Shown here one piece after another: positions 1 through 5,065 of a DNA stretch of 5,172 bases. Source of the DNA: Desulfobacteraceae bacterium (lineage in GTDB: Bacteria; Desulfobacterota; DSM-4660; Desulfatiglandales; Desulfatiglandaceae). The translations under genes were made by a program, and so were the position numbers. Within the stretch, counting starts at the first letter, position 1, and each line of letters opens with the position of its first letter. The notes under the pieces were generated by a model. That model made no database searches and was not told the DNA's origin. It was given only the letters and a program-made list of their open reading frames with translations. The DNA lies in contig JAUVRS010000208.1 in the NCBI GenBank assembly GCA_030597505.1, positions 1 through 5,172 on the forward strand. The letters run 5' to 3'.

Positions 1-169
1 ACAGGAATAGCAACACTCTTCCGAGGATTTCACGATTGAGGCGCGGTCGAAGATGATCTGAAGATGGCATGCGAAAATGTGAAGTTATTTTTGCGCGAGC
101 CCTTAGGGCTTTCGCAAGCCCTTAATTCCGATTGTGCCAAATGGTCCCATCTATGAAAGGAGAATCGAT
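1..169. other. Upstream region of the ABM gene, no confident gene
   Basis: No complete gene is visible. Plus frame 1 is open from the window edge to a TGA at 37-39 (residues TGIATLFRGFHD), which could be the tail of an upstream gene. A minus-strand frame starting with ATG at 70-68 also stays open to the edge for about 23 codons, but has no ribosome binding site in front of it. Neither is long enough to judge. The most notable content is a strong dyad at 91-122, listed separately. I could not find a convincing sigma-70 promoter for the downstream gene. Confidence 0.4.
91..122 (+). promoter_or_regulatory. Overlapping alternative hairpins upstream of the ABM gene
   Basis: Hairpin 1 pairs TTGCG (91-95) with CGCAA (113-117) and AGCCC (98-102) with GGGCT (106-110), around a three-base loop TTA. 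Only a small internal mismatch separates the two helices (C96/T112, with G97·T111 as a wobble). Hairpin 2 pairs AGGGCTT (105-111) with AAGCCCT (116-122) around a TCGC tetraloop. They share bases, so only one can form at a time in RNA. There is no downstream T-run, which argues against an intrinsic terminator. The dyad lies about 50 bases before the start codon, so it could be an operator or a 5' leader structure. The pairing is seen directly; the role is inferred. Confidence 0.4.
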
Positions 170-475
170 ATGATCCATGTAAGCGCCTCAATACGAGTAA
201 AACCAGGAAGTCGTTCAGAGTTTATCGAGATATTCAAGTCCAATATCTCTCACGTCAAGGCAGAGGAAGGGTGTATCGACTACGCCCCAACCGTGGATAT
301 CATTACCGACATCCCCCCGCAAATCATGGACGAAAACGTCGTAACGATTATTGAAAAGTGGGAAAGTCTCGAAGCGCTGAAGACCCATCTGACGGCCCCC
401 CATATGCTTTCCTATAGAGAAAAGGTCAAAGACATCGTAGAGAATGTCTCCATAAAGGTATTACAAGAAGCATAA
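170..475 (+). CDS. YgiN-like antibiotic biosynthesis monooxygenase (ABM) domain protein, putative quinol monooxygenase
   Basis: This is a 101-residue single-domain protein of the ABM ferredoxin-like (dimeric alpha/beta barrel) family. It closely recalls E. coli YgiN in length and landmarks: KPG at 11-13, EEGCIDYAP at 32-40, EKWES at 62-66, HLTAPHM at 73-79 and a final IKVLQ strand. YgiN has been linked to quinol/quinone redox cycling; other ABM proteins are cofactor-free oxygenases or degrade small metabolites, so the substrate here is open. No signal peptide or membrane segment is visible, so it should be cytoplasmic. The ATG at 170 is chosen because GAAAGGAGA (155-163) puts AGGAG seven bases upstream; an in-frame GTG at 134 would add 12 residues that lie over the ribosome binding site. 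It stands alone, with no partner gene nearby, and a terminator separates it from the transporter operon. The family call is firm, the reaction is not. Confidence 0.87.
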   Translation: MIHVSASIRVKPGSRSEFIEIFKSNISHVKAEEGCIDYAPTVDIITDIPPQIMDENVVTIIEKWESLEALKTHLTAPHMLSYREKVKDIVENVSIKVLQEA

Positions 476-555
476 CCTTCAGATCTCACTAAATGCGACA
501 ATTTTGCTATGAAAGAATCGCAAGACAAATTCTTGAATTGCAGTGGCGAAAACCC

Positions 556-584
556 TTGACTTTTCGAACAAGTCCGGTATTTAT
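556..584 (+). promoter_or_regulatory. Possible sigma-70 promoter
   Basis: TTGACT at 556-561 matches the -35 consensus in five of six bases. The -10 region is weaker: TATTTA at 578-583 (16-base spacer) or ATTTAT at 579-584 (17-base spacer). Start of transcription would fall near 590. It lies upstream of a structured stretch that ends in a strong terminator, so it could drive a short RNA. It overlaps the palindrome at 583-597, a common arrangement for a repressor operator. The -10 match is poor, hence the low confidence. Confidence 0.28.
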
Positions 585-609
585 GTCTGAAAGACATCTG
601 TCAACAGAT
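583..609 (+). repeat. Nested inverted repeats (operator-like or RNA hairpins)
   Basis: ATGTCT (583-588) and AGACAT (592-597) form a perfect six-base inverted repeat around GAA. ATCTG (596-600) and CAGAT (605-609) form a second, around TCAA. GACA-TC-TGTC between them makes a third, overlapping dyad, so TGTC/GACA arms alternate across 27 bases. The second hairpin is followed by AATTTTT, but its stem is weak for a terminator. The position, overlapping the -10 of the promoter candidate, would suit a transcription factor site. Confidence 0.35.
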
Positions 610-743
610 AATTTTTCAACGAAACAACTGCAAAAGGTCTAAAAGGCAGGGCAATGTCCCTAAAGCCGAAAGCCTATATTTGCTGCATTACGCTGACGAC
701 GTTAAAAGCGCCTTTGGGGAGCTGTTCCTGGAGGCGTTTTTTC
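590..743 (+). ncRNA. Candidate short structured RNA or 3' UTR/leader RNA
   Basis: This interval runs from the predicted start of the promoter candidate to the U-tract of the terminator. It contains a hairpin at 596-609 and a bulged hairpin at 645-667 (GGC 645-647 with GCC 665-667, AGGG 648-651 with CCCT 658-661, bulge AAA 662-664, loop CAATGT). It ends with the 12-bp terminator stem. No protein gene explains a terminator here: the ABM stop is 228 bases upstream and the next gene starts almost 500 bases downstream. It matches no riboswitch class I know; the AAAGCC motifs recall the cyclic-di-GMP-I riboswitch but its conserved core is absent. It could equally be the 3' UTR of the ABM transcript. 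Confidence 0.25.
704..743 (+). terminator. Strong Rho-independent terminator
   Basis: Bases 709-720 pair continuously with 725-736 to give a 12-bp stem (CGCCT with AGGCG, then three G·U pairs, then GGGA with TTCC) around a GCTG tetraloop. TTTTTT follows at 737-742. AAAA at 704-707 can extend the stem into the T-run and may give weak termination on the minus strand as well. It ends either the ABM transcript, 228 bases past its stop, or a separate short RNA, and it insulates the transporter operon from upstream transcription. Confidence 0.75.
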
Positions 744-892
744 TTTGTGGGTCTTCCATAAACAGGAGAAAAAGGCCATTTTATTTATGCAACTAATACC
801 CCGTCTCATAAAGTTTTCTAACCAATATGGCAACATGAGATATCAACACAAAGTCATACGTTTCAACGGGTGTTTTTTGACGGGAAACCCGA

Positions 893-1080
893 ATTCCTAA
901 TGTCGAAACTCGAAACAAATTCTAATAACCAAAATCTAAATTTATAAAACCATAATAAAAACAACATATTAGATTATAGAGCCAACGGCACCTTCCACAT
1001 CATTTTGTCTATTGTTTTGAACATTTGAACATTCATATTTCGGATTTGTTTGGTATTTCGTATTTCGTGCTTCGGATTTT
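893..1080. repeat. Degenerate AT-rich interspersed repeat with inverted-repeat arms
   Basis: The left arm (about 901-935) has the core GTCGAAACTCGAAACAAATT. The right arm (about 1014-1080) contains TATTTCGGATTT (1036-1047), two adjacent TATTTCG units (1054-1060 and 1061-1067) and GCTTCGGATTTT (1069-1080). The reverse complement of the right arm reads CGAAATACGAAA and then ACAAATCC, which aligns loosely with the left arm. TTGAACAT is tandemly duplicated at 1017-1032. The AT-rich centre (936-1013) has no ORF. Base composition is clearly lower in GC than the flanking genes. Similar sequence is, from memory, scattered between genes in Desulfobacterota genomes. There is no transposase and no clear target-site duplication, so mobility is unproven. 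Confidence 0.42.
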
Positions 1081-1156
1081 TCCCAGCATTTTTCCAGATT
1101 TAAGTTGCCAAAATGAATAGCAGAACTTAGGGGTCAATGAACTAAGGATTAAACTG

Positions 1157-1204
1157 ATGTCCCGAACCAGAAGGAGGCAGAGGAAATTAACCGATAACTA
1201 TTAA
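1157..1204 (+). other. Possible upstream ORF (leader peptide) of the transporter operon
   Basis: ATG at 1157 opens 15 codons, MSRTRRRQRKLTDNY, ending at TAA 1202-1204, 23 bases before the binding-protein start. AAGGA at 1144-1148 sits eight bases upstream, a usable ribosome binding site. Five of 15 residues are arginine, four of them encoded AGA, AGG, AGG, AGG, and the AGAAGGAGG stretch itself looks like a Shine-Dalgarno sequence that could stall ribosomes. There is no Leu/Ile/Val codon run and no terminator hairpin after it, so classical branched-chain amino acid attenuation is not supported. It could be chance. Confidence 0.17.
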
Positions 1205-1220
1205 CCACCTAAAAGGAGGT
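1186..1220 (+). promoter_or_regulatory. Ribosome binding site of the binding-protein gene, with flanking direct repeats
   Basis: AAAGGAGGT (1212-1220) is close to the ideal Shine-Dalgarno sequence and lies eight bases from ATG 1228 but only two from ATG 1222, which decides the start. ATTAACC occurs twice in direct orientation just upstream (1186-1192 and 1200-1206, 14 bases apart). ACCT at 1207-1210 could pair with AGGT of the site, but the helix is only four bases. Confidence 0.7.
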
Positions 1221-1227
1221 AATGAGT

Positions 1228-2415
1228 ATGAAACGTTTACTTGTAATCACCACTATTTGTATGGTTATGGTTGCTTTTTCCTTACCGGCCATGGGGGCCA
1301 AAGATATCGTGGTGGGTTTTCCGATGTATCTGTCCGGAGGCGGAGCCGTTTTTGGAAAACCCTCTGCCGAAGGCGCTAAGATGTTGGTCAAAGAGGTCAA
1401 TGACTCCGGAGGCGTCCTGGGGAGAAAAATTAAACTTCTTGTCCGTGATTGCAAGAACAGTCCGGACGAGGCAACTCGTGTGGCCAAGGAAATGATCAAC
1501 AAGAATAATATAGATTTCCTGGTCGGTGGCCTGACTTCTTCGCAAGGTTTGGCCCTGTCGGAGGTCGCTAAACAGGAACAAATTCTCTACATCGCCCCGA
1601 TCTCAAAAGTGGCTGGTATGACTGAACCGCCAAGGCTTCATAAATATGTTTTCAGGTCGGCCGCCAACTCAAAGACCGAGGGGCGAAGCGGCGCCGTGCT
1701 CGCGGCCAAGAATAAGAAATGGAAGCGCTGGGCCACGATCGGTCCGGATTATTCTTACGGCCATAGTGTTACGGCGGCCTTTATTCCCTGGCTGAAAAAG
1801 CTCCGACCGGATGTCGAAATTGTTCATCAGGCCTGGCCCAAGCTGGGTGAATCGGATTATATGCCGTTTATCAATGTTGTCATGGCCTCAAAACCCGATG
1901 CCGTGTTTGGTAGCCTGTGGGGGGGACATTTTATCAACTTTGCAAAACAGGCTTCACCTTTGGGATTTTTTAAAAAAATAGGATTTGTTTCCGCCGGCGA
2001 AGCCGGGTGCCTGGAAGCCGTAAAAGGTGCGGGAGATGATATGCCCGCTGGAATCATTTCCAATACCTATGACACTTTCTACTACCCCGACACCCCTTGG
2101 CATAAAGCTTGGGTAAAACAGTGTCAAGCGTTTACGGGTGAGAAATATCCCTCCAGCTGGTTAGGAACCGGATATGATGCCATGAAATTCCTCACCGAAG
2201 CGATCAAAAAGGCCGGCACCACTGATACCGATGCCGTGATCAAGGCCCTTGAGGGATTAACCATCAACTCATCAGTGGGCAAACTAAAAATGCGGGCCAA
2301 GGATCATCAGGCTGCGCGTGGGCAGTACTGGGGTACCTTGACAAAGGTCCCCGAGTATCCTTTCCTTATTCTGAAACCTGTGGAATACATCGACGCGGAG
2401 AAATTGATGGAATAA
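1228..2415 (+). CDS. Branched-chain amino acid type ABC transporter, periplasmic substrate-binding protein (Peripla_BP_6/LivJ-LivK family)
   Basis: This 395-residue protein captures the ligand in the periplasm and hands it to the LivHM permease. Residues 1-24 form a Sec signal peptide: KR, a hydrophobic core, then cleavage near LPAMG/A. There is no lipobox cysteine, so it should be soluble. The mature part shows family landmarks: IVVGFPMYLSGGGAVFG (27-43), EVNDSGGVLGRKIKL (56-70), the TSS ligand loop (103-105), DYSYG (174-178), GESDY (207-211), GEAG (257-260) and GTGYDAM (313-319). ATG 1228 is preferred over ATG 1222 by ribosome binding site spacing. Length is normal. It is the first gene of the liv operon. 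Compared with E. coli LivJ, the loop corresponding to PAAT reads PISK (124-127), so the ligand-contact threonine appears to be a lysine. The ligand may therefore not be Leu/Ile/Val; relatives bind amides, urea, aromatic acids or other compounds. Family assignment is firm, ligand is open. Confidence 0.93.
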   Translation: MKRLLVITTICMVMVAFSLPAMGAKDIVVGFPMYLSGGGAVFGKPSAEGAKMLVKEVNDSGGVLGRKIKLLVRDCKNSPDEATRVAKEMINKNNIDFLVGGLTSSQGLALSEVAKQEQILYIAPISKVAGMTEPPRLHKYVFRSAANSKTEGRSGAVLAAKNKKWKRWATIGPDYSYGHSVTAAFIPWLKKLRPDVEIVHQAWPKLGESDYMPFINVVMASKPDAVFGSLWGGHFINFAKQASPLGFFKKIGFVSAGEAGCLEAVKGAGDDMPAGIISNTYDTFYYPDTPWHKAWVKQCQAFTGEKYPSSWLGTGYDAMKFLTEAIKKAGTTDTDAVIKALEGLTINSSVGKLKMRAKDHQAARGQYWGTLTKVPEYPFLILKPVEYIDAEKLME

Positions 2416-2429
2416 TGTCCTAAAACCAT

Positions 2430-2469
2430 AGAGCTTGCCTGTTTTCCAAAATTTGAAGGTACAAGCTCT
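2430..2469 (+). promoter_or_regulatory. Stem-loop in the gap between binding-protein gene and livH
   Basis: AGAGCTTG (2430-2437) and CAAGCTCT (2462-2469) are perfect eight-base inverted repeats around a 24-base loop. CCT (2438-2440) and AGG (2457-2459) can extend the stem past a two-base bulge. Only CTTTCT follows, so it is not a clear terminator. In transporter operons such a hairpin behind the binding-protein gene can protect its mRNA or attenuate read-through, so that binding protein exceeds permease. That role is inferred here. Confidence 0.5.
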
Positions 2470-2506
2470 TTCTGCCTTCTGTTTGAAAGACCGGGGGTTT
2501 GACGAA

Positions 2507-3397
2507 ATGAACTTTGATTTTTCGTTTGTAGCCATTCAATTTCTCTATGGACTGACAAACGCCATGTTTATTTTTCTGATTGCCTCCGGTCTTTCCATCA
2601 TATTTGGTGTCCTTGGAGTCCTGAATTTTGCCCATGGCTCCCTCTATATGTTGGGCGCATATACAACCTACCAATGTGTCTCTTTTTTTGTCGACTCCCC
2701 TGGCTACTTCTGGTGGGCCGTGATCGTTGCCTCGGTAACCGTGGCCCTGCTTGGGGGTATCATCGAACGACTCTTGCTTCGCCGACTTTACCAACACGAA
2801 CAAATTAATCAGCTTCTGTTTACCTATGCCCTGGTCCTGATTTTGAGTGACGTGGCCAGGTTTATTTGGGGCGTTGACCAACTATCCGTGTCCCGCCCGG
2901 CGGTACTGAAGGGGGCAGTTGAAATCTTCGGGCAGTATTTTCCCAAATACAACATCTTTATTATTTTTCTGGGTCCCAGCATCGCCTTTCTTTTTTGGTT
3001 TTTTATGCTCCGAACCCGCTCCGGGAGGATGATTCGGGCGGCGGCGCTGGATCGGGAGACCCTTGGCAGTCTCGGGGTCAACGTGGACAGACTATTTACC
3101 GTTGTCTTTGTTATTGGTTCGTGGCTGGCCGCGTTGGGCGGGGCCCTGGTTTCCCCGGTTGTAACCATCCGGCCCGGCATGGATGTGGAAATCATTATCA
3201 ATGCATTCATTGTGGTGGTAATCGGCGGATTGGGAAGCTTCTGGGGCACCTTTTTAGCCGCCCTGATGGTCGGGACGGTTTATTCCATGGGTATCTTGGT
3301 TTTTCCCAGGTTGTCCATGATTTTTATCTATGTCATCATGGTTCTTGTTTTGATCATTCGTCCATGGGGCCTTTTGGGGAGGCCATTGCAGCGTTAA
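2507..3397 (+). CDS. livH: Branched-chain amino acid type ABC transporter permease LivH
   Basis: This 296-residue integral inner-membrane protein forms half of the translocation channel together with LivM. About eight hydrophobic segments are visible (near 9-33, 34-55, 68-90, 101-122, 150-167, 196-218, 228-260, 268-290). LivH hallmarks are LGVLNFAHGSLYMLGAY (36-52), IERLLLRRLY (86-95), the cytoplasmic coupling region RTRSGRMIRAAALDRETLG (169-187) followed by GVNVDR (190-195), and VVIGGLGSFWGTF (237-249). ATG 2507 is chosen because the hydrophobic N-terminus starts there. An in-frame TTG at 2435 would add 24 polar residues translated from the intergenic stem-loop. The ribosome binding site is weak (GGGGG at 2493-2497, nine bases away), which together with the hairpin suggests lower expression than the binding protein. 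The subunit call is secure; the transported solute is not known. Confidence 0.93.
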   Translation: MNFDFSFVAIQFLYGLTNAMFIFLIASGLSIIFGVLGVLNFAHGSLYMLGAYTTYQCVSFFVDSPGYFWWAVIVASVTVALLGGIIERLLLRRLYQHEQINQLLFTYALVLILSDVARFIWGVDQLSVSRPAVLKGAVEIFGQYFPKYNIFIIFLGPSIAFLFWFFMLRTRSGRMIRAAALDRETLGSLGVNVDRLFTVVFVIGSWLAALGGALVSPVVTIRPGMDVEIIINAFIVVVIGGLGSFWGTFLAALMVGTVYSMGILVFPRLSMIFIYVIMVLVLIIRPWGLLGRPLQR

Positions 3398-3401
3398 AGA
3401 C

Positions 3402-4328
3402 ATGTCCAGACAAAATTGGGTCCTTATAGCCGTCCTCGTGCTCCTGGCGCTGGTCCCCCTGACAGGGTCCCGTTACTACGTGTTTCTTTTAACGGATGTC
3501 CTGATTTTCGGGCTCTTTGCCGTGAGTCTGAATTTATTGTTGGGCTATACGGGTCTGGTCTCATTTGGTCAAGCAGCCTATTTTGGGATTGGGGCCTATG
3601 CATACGCCCTGTTGATCAAAAAGGCCGGGCTCACGTTCGGGGTCGCATTTGCATTAACCGGTCTCTCCGGGGCAGCGGCCGCCCTGATCATCGGTTTTTT
3701 TTGTGTACGCCTGACAAAGATCTATTTTGCCATGCTCACGCTTGCTTTCTCCCAGATAGTTTGGGCAATTATCTTCAAATGGAATTCCCTGACCGGTGGA
3801 GACACCGGAATCTACGGTATTGATTTCCCTGAATTTATTGGGTCCAAGACAAAATTTTATTATTTCACATTGATCGTGGTTGTTGTTTCCGTGTTTTTGC
3901 TCAGAAGGATCGTCAACTCCCCGTTTGGCCGCATACTGACGACCATTCGTGATAACCCCGAAAGAACCGAATCTATCGGTATTAATGTGAAATTGTTCCA
4001 GCTCCTGGCCTTTATCGTTTCAGGCTTTTTCTCTGCCATCTCAGGGGGGCTGTTCGCCATTTTTAACCACAGCATTTTTCCGGACTTCTGCTATTGGCCA
4101 ATATCAGCCGAGGTGCTGATCATGACCCTTCTGGGGGGTATGTATAGTTTTTTTGGCCCGATGGTCGGGGCCGGGGTGCTGCTCTATCTGAGATTGGAGG
4201 TCACTTCCTACACCCAGTACTGGCCCTTTATCTTAGGCTCGATACTTGTTTTATTGCTGTTCTTCTTTCCCGGTGGGATCGTTGGTTTTTTTCAGGATCA
4301 AATTAAAAAGTGGAGACCATCCAAATGA
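3402..4328 (+). CDS. livM: Branched-chain amino acid type ABC transporter permease LivM
   Basis: This 308-residue inner-membrane permease is the partner of LivH. Hydrophobic segments lie near 5-20, 27-48, 54-75, 78-102, 106-125, 152-167, 198-222, 236-265 and 274-296. Family motifs are LNLLLGYTGLVSFGQAAYFG (43-62), the segment around LTLAFSQIVWAI (112-123), LTGGDTGIYGI (130-140), the ATPase-coupling stretch SPFGRILTTIRDNPERTESI (173-192), and LIMTLLGGMYSFFGPMVGA (239-257). It is near the short end for LivM; E. coli LivM carries an N-terminal extension that many relatives lack, so this is not a truncation. It starts four bases after the livH stop with no good Shine-Dalgarno at proper distance (GGGGAGG at 3376-3382 is 19 bases away), so translation is probably coupled to livH termination. 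Its own TGA overlaps the livG ATG. Confidence 0.93.
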   Translation: MSRQNWVLIAVLVLLALVPLTGSRYYVFLLTDVLIFGLFAVSLNLLLGYTGLVSFGQAAYFGIGAYAYALLIKKAGLTFGVAFALTGLSGAAAALIIGFFCVRLTKIYFAMLTLAFSQIVWAIIFKWNSLTGGDTGIYGIDFPEFIGSKTKFYYFTLIVVVVSVFLLRRIVNSPFGRILTTIRDNPERTESIGINVKLFQLLAFIVSGFFSAISGGLFAIFNHSIFPDFCYWPISAEVLIMTLLGGMYSFFGPMVGAGVLLYLRLEVTSYTQYWPFILGSILVLLLFFFPGGIVGFFQDQIKKWRPSK

Positions 4329-5065
4329 TTCTCCAGGTAAAAAACCTTGTAAAGTCCTTTGATGGATTCATGGCCATAGCCGGGGTCAATTTTACCGTCA
4401 AAAAAGGGGAATTGTGTGCCATCATCGGTCCCAATGGGGCGGGGAAAACCACACTCTTCAACCTGATCACGGGCCACCTGTCTATGGACAAAGGGCAGAT
4501 CGTTTTTAATGATATCGATATTTCACGCCTGAACGCCCACAAGGTCTGCCGTTTGGGTCTGGGCCGCTCTTTCCAGCGAATCAATATATTTTCCAGGCTG
4601 ACCGTTTTTGAAAACATACAGGCCGCTGTGTTGACACACCGGGGAAAGAGTTTTAACTTTTTCACCCCGGTCCAACCCCTGTTTCAGGAAGAAACCCATG
4701 AGATTCTTGAGAGGGTGGGTTTGCAGGAACATCAGGATGAGGTGAGCGGGTCTTTGGCCTATGGCTTCCAGAAGCAATTGGAGCTGGGAATTGCCCTGGC
4801 AATGGAACCAAAAATGCTCCTCCTTGACGAGCCCACAGCCGGCATGTCCGCTCAGGAGACCCGGGCAACCATTGAGCTTATCGGTGAAATCGTAAAAGAA
4901 AAAGGTCTGACCCTGCTTTTTACCGAACATGACATGTCCGTGGTTTTTTCCATTTCAGAACGGATCATGGTTTTACATCAGGGCAAATTAATTGCCTCCG
5001 GACCTCCGGATGAGGTCAGAGCCAATCCGGAAGTTCAGAAGGTTTATATGGGAGAAAGCCGGTGA
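4325..5065 (+). CDS. livG: Branched-chain amino acid type ABC transporter ATP-binding protein LivG
   Basis: This 246-residue cytoplasmic ATPase pairs with LivF and drives import through LivHM. All ABC motifs are intact: Walker A GPNGAGKT (35-42, Lys41), Q-loop Gln84 in RSFQRINIF, signature LAYGFQKQLELG (144-155, the LAYG variant usual in LivG), Walker B LLLDEP (165-170) with catalytic Glu169, D-loop region AGMSAQE (172-178), and switch His202 in TEHDM. The region before the signature (about 105-125) contains a LivG-type insertion. The start is ATG 4325, overlapping the livM stop as ATGA; GGAG at 4312-4315 is nine bases upstream. An in-frame GTG at 4310 would add five residues and sits before that site. 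The 3' end overlaps livF as GTGA. Length matches the family and nothing suggests loss of function. Confidence 0.95.
   Translation: MILQVKNLVKSFDGFMAIAGVNFTVKKGELCAIIGPNGAGKTTLFNLITGHLSMDKGQIVFNDIDISRLNAHKVCRLGLGRSFQRINIFSRLTVFENIQAAVLTHRGKSFNFFTPVQPLFQEETHEILERVGLQEHQDEVSGSLAYGFQKQLELGIALAMEPKMLLLDEPTAGMSAQETRATIELIGEIVKEKGLTLLFTEHDMSVVFSISERIMVLHQGKLIASGPPDEVRANPEVQKVYMGESR

Larger units (their letters stand above)
476..1227. other. Long intergenic region between the ABM gene and the transporter operon
   Basis: This 752-base stretch has no credible protein gene above leader-peptide size. It divides into three parts. First is a structured part (about 490-743) with AT-rich pairings just after the ABM gene (TGCGA 494-498 with TCGCA 518-522; AAGAAT 513-518 with ATTCTT 529-534), a promoter-like sequence, nested dyads and a strong terminator. 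Second is an AT-rich part (744-1080) containing a degenerate repeat. Third is the operon leader (1081-1227). I found no convincing sigma-70 or sigma-54 promoter immediately upstream of the transporter operon, although one must exist in this gap or farther upstream. Confidence 0.7.

Noticed and set aside
1..39. C-terminal tail of an upstream gene (TGIATLFRGFHD)
   Set aside because: Twelve codons are too few to recognise, and a minus-strand open frame over the same bases is equally possible, so it is not listed as a CDS.
134..169. GTG-initiated N-terminal extension of the ABM protein
   Set aside because: The 12 added residues overlie the GAAAGGAGA ribosome binding site that fits ATG 170, and the family's proteins begin at the IHVSASIRVKPG strand.
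412..597. 61-codon minus-strand ORF
   Set aside because: It overlaps the 3' end of the ABM gene antisense, lacks a ribosome binding site and resembles no family.
691..710. Antiterminator pairing CGCT (691-694) with AGCG (707-710)
   Set aside because: Only four base pairs, far weaker than the 12-bp terminator stem it would have to compete with.
630..743. Cyclic-di-GMP-I (GEMM) or other known riboswitch
   Set aside because: AAAGCC motifs and a GGG/CCC hairpin are present, but the conserved GGGACGCAAAGCC core and the GNRA-receptor arrangement are missing, and no other class I know fits.
654..761. 35-codon plus-strand ORF starting ATG at 654
   Set aside because: It has only a weak ribosome binding site, crosses the strong terminator stem and T-run, and its sequence resembles no protein I know.
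1005..1045. Sigma-70 promoter for the transporter operon within the repeat (TTGTTT ... TATTTC)
   Set aside because: Both boxes are poor matches and AT-rich repeat sequence produces such matches by chance.
1017..1080. CRISPR array or tandem-repeat array
   Set aside because: The repeated units are 7-12 bases, irregularly spaced, with no unique spacers of constant length.
1209..1581. Antisense and alternate-frame ORFs of up to 99 codons over the binding-protein gene
   Set aside because: The forward frame has a signal peptide and family motifs throughout; the others are shadows. The same holds for antisense ORFs over livH (2420-2881, 2824-3249), livM (3860-4075) and livG (4303-4930).
2435..2506. 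TTG-initiated N-terminal extension of LivH by 24 residues
   Set aside because: It would start inside one arm of the intergenic stem-loop, adds a polar stretch before the first membrane segment, and has no ribosome binding site.
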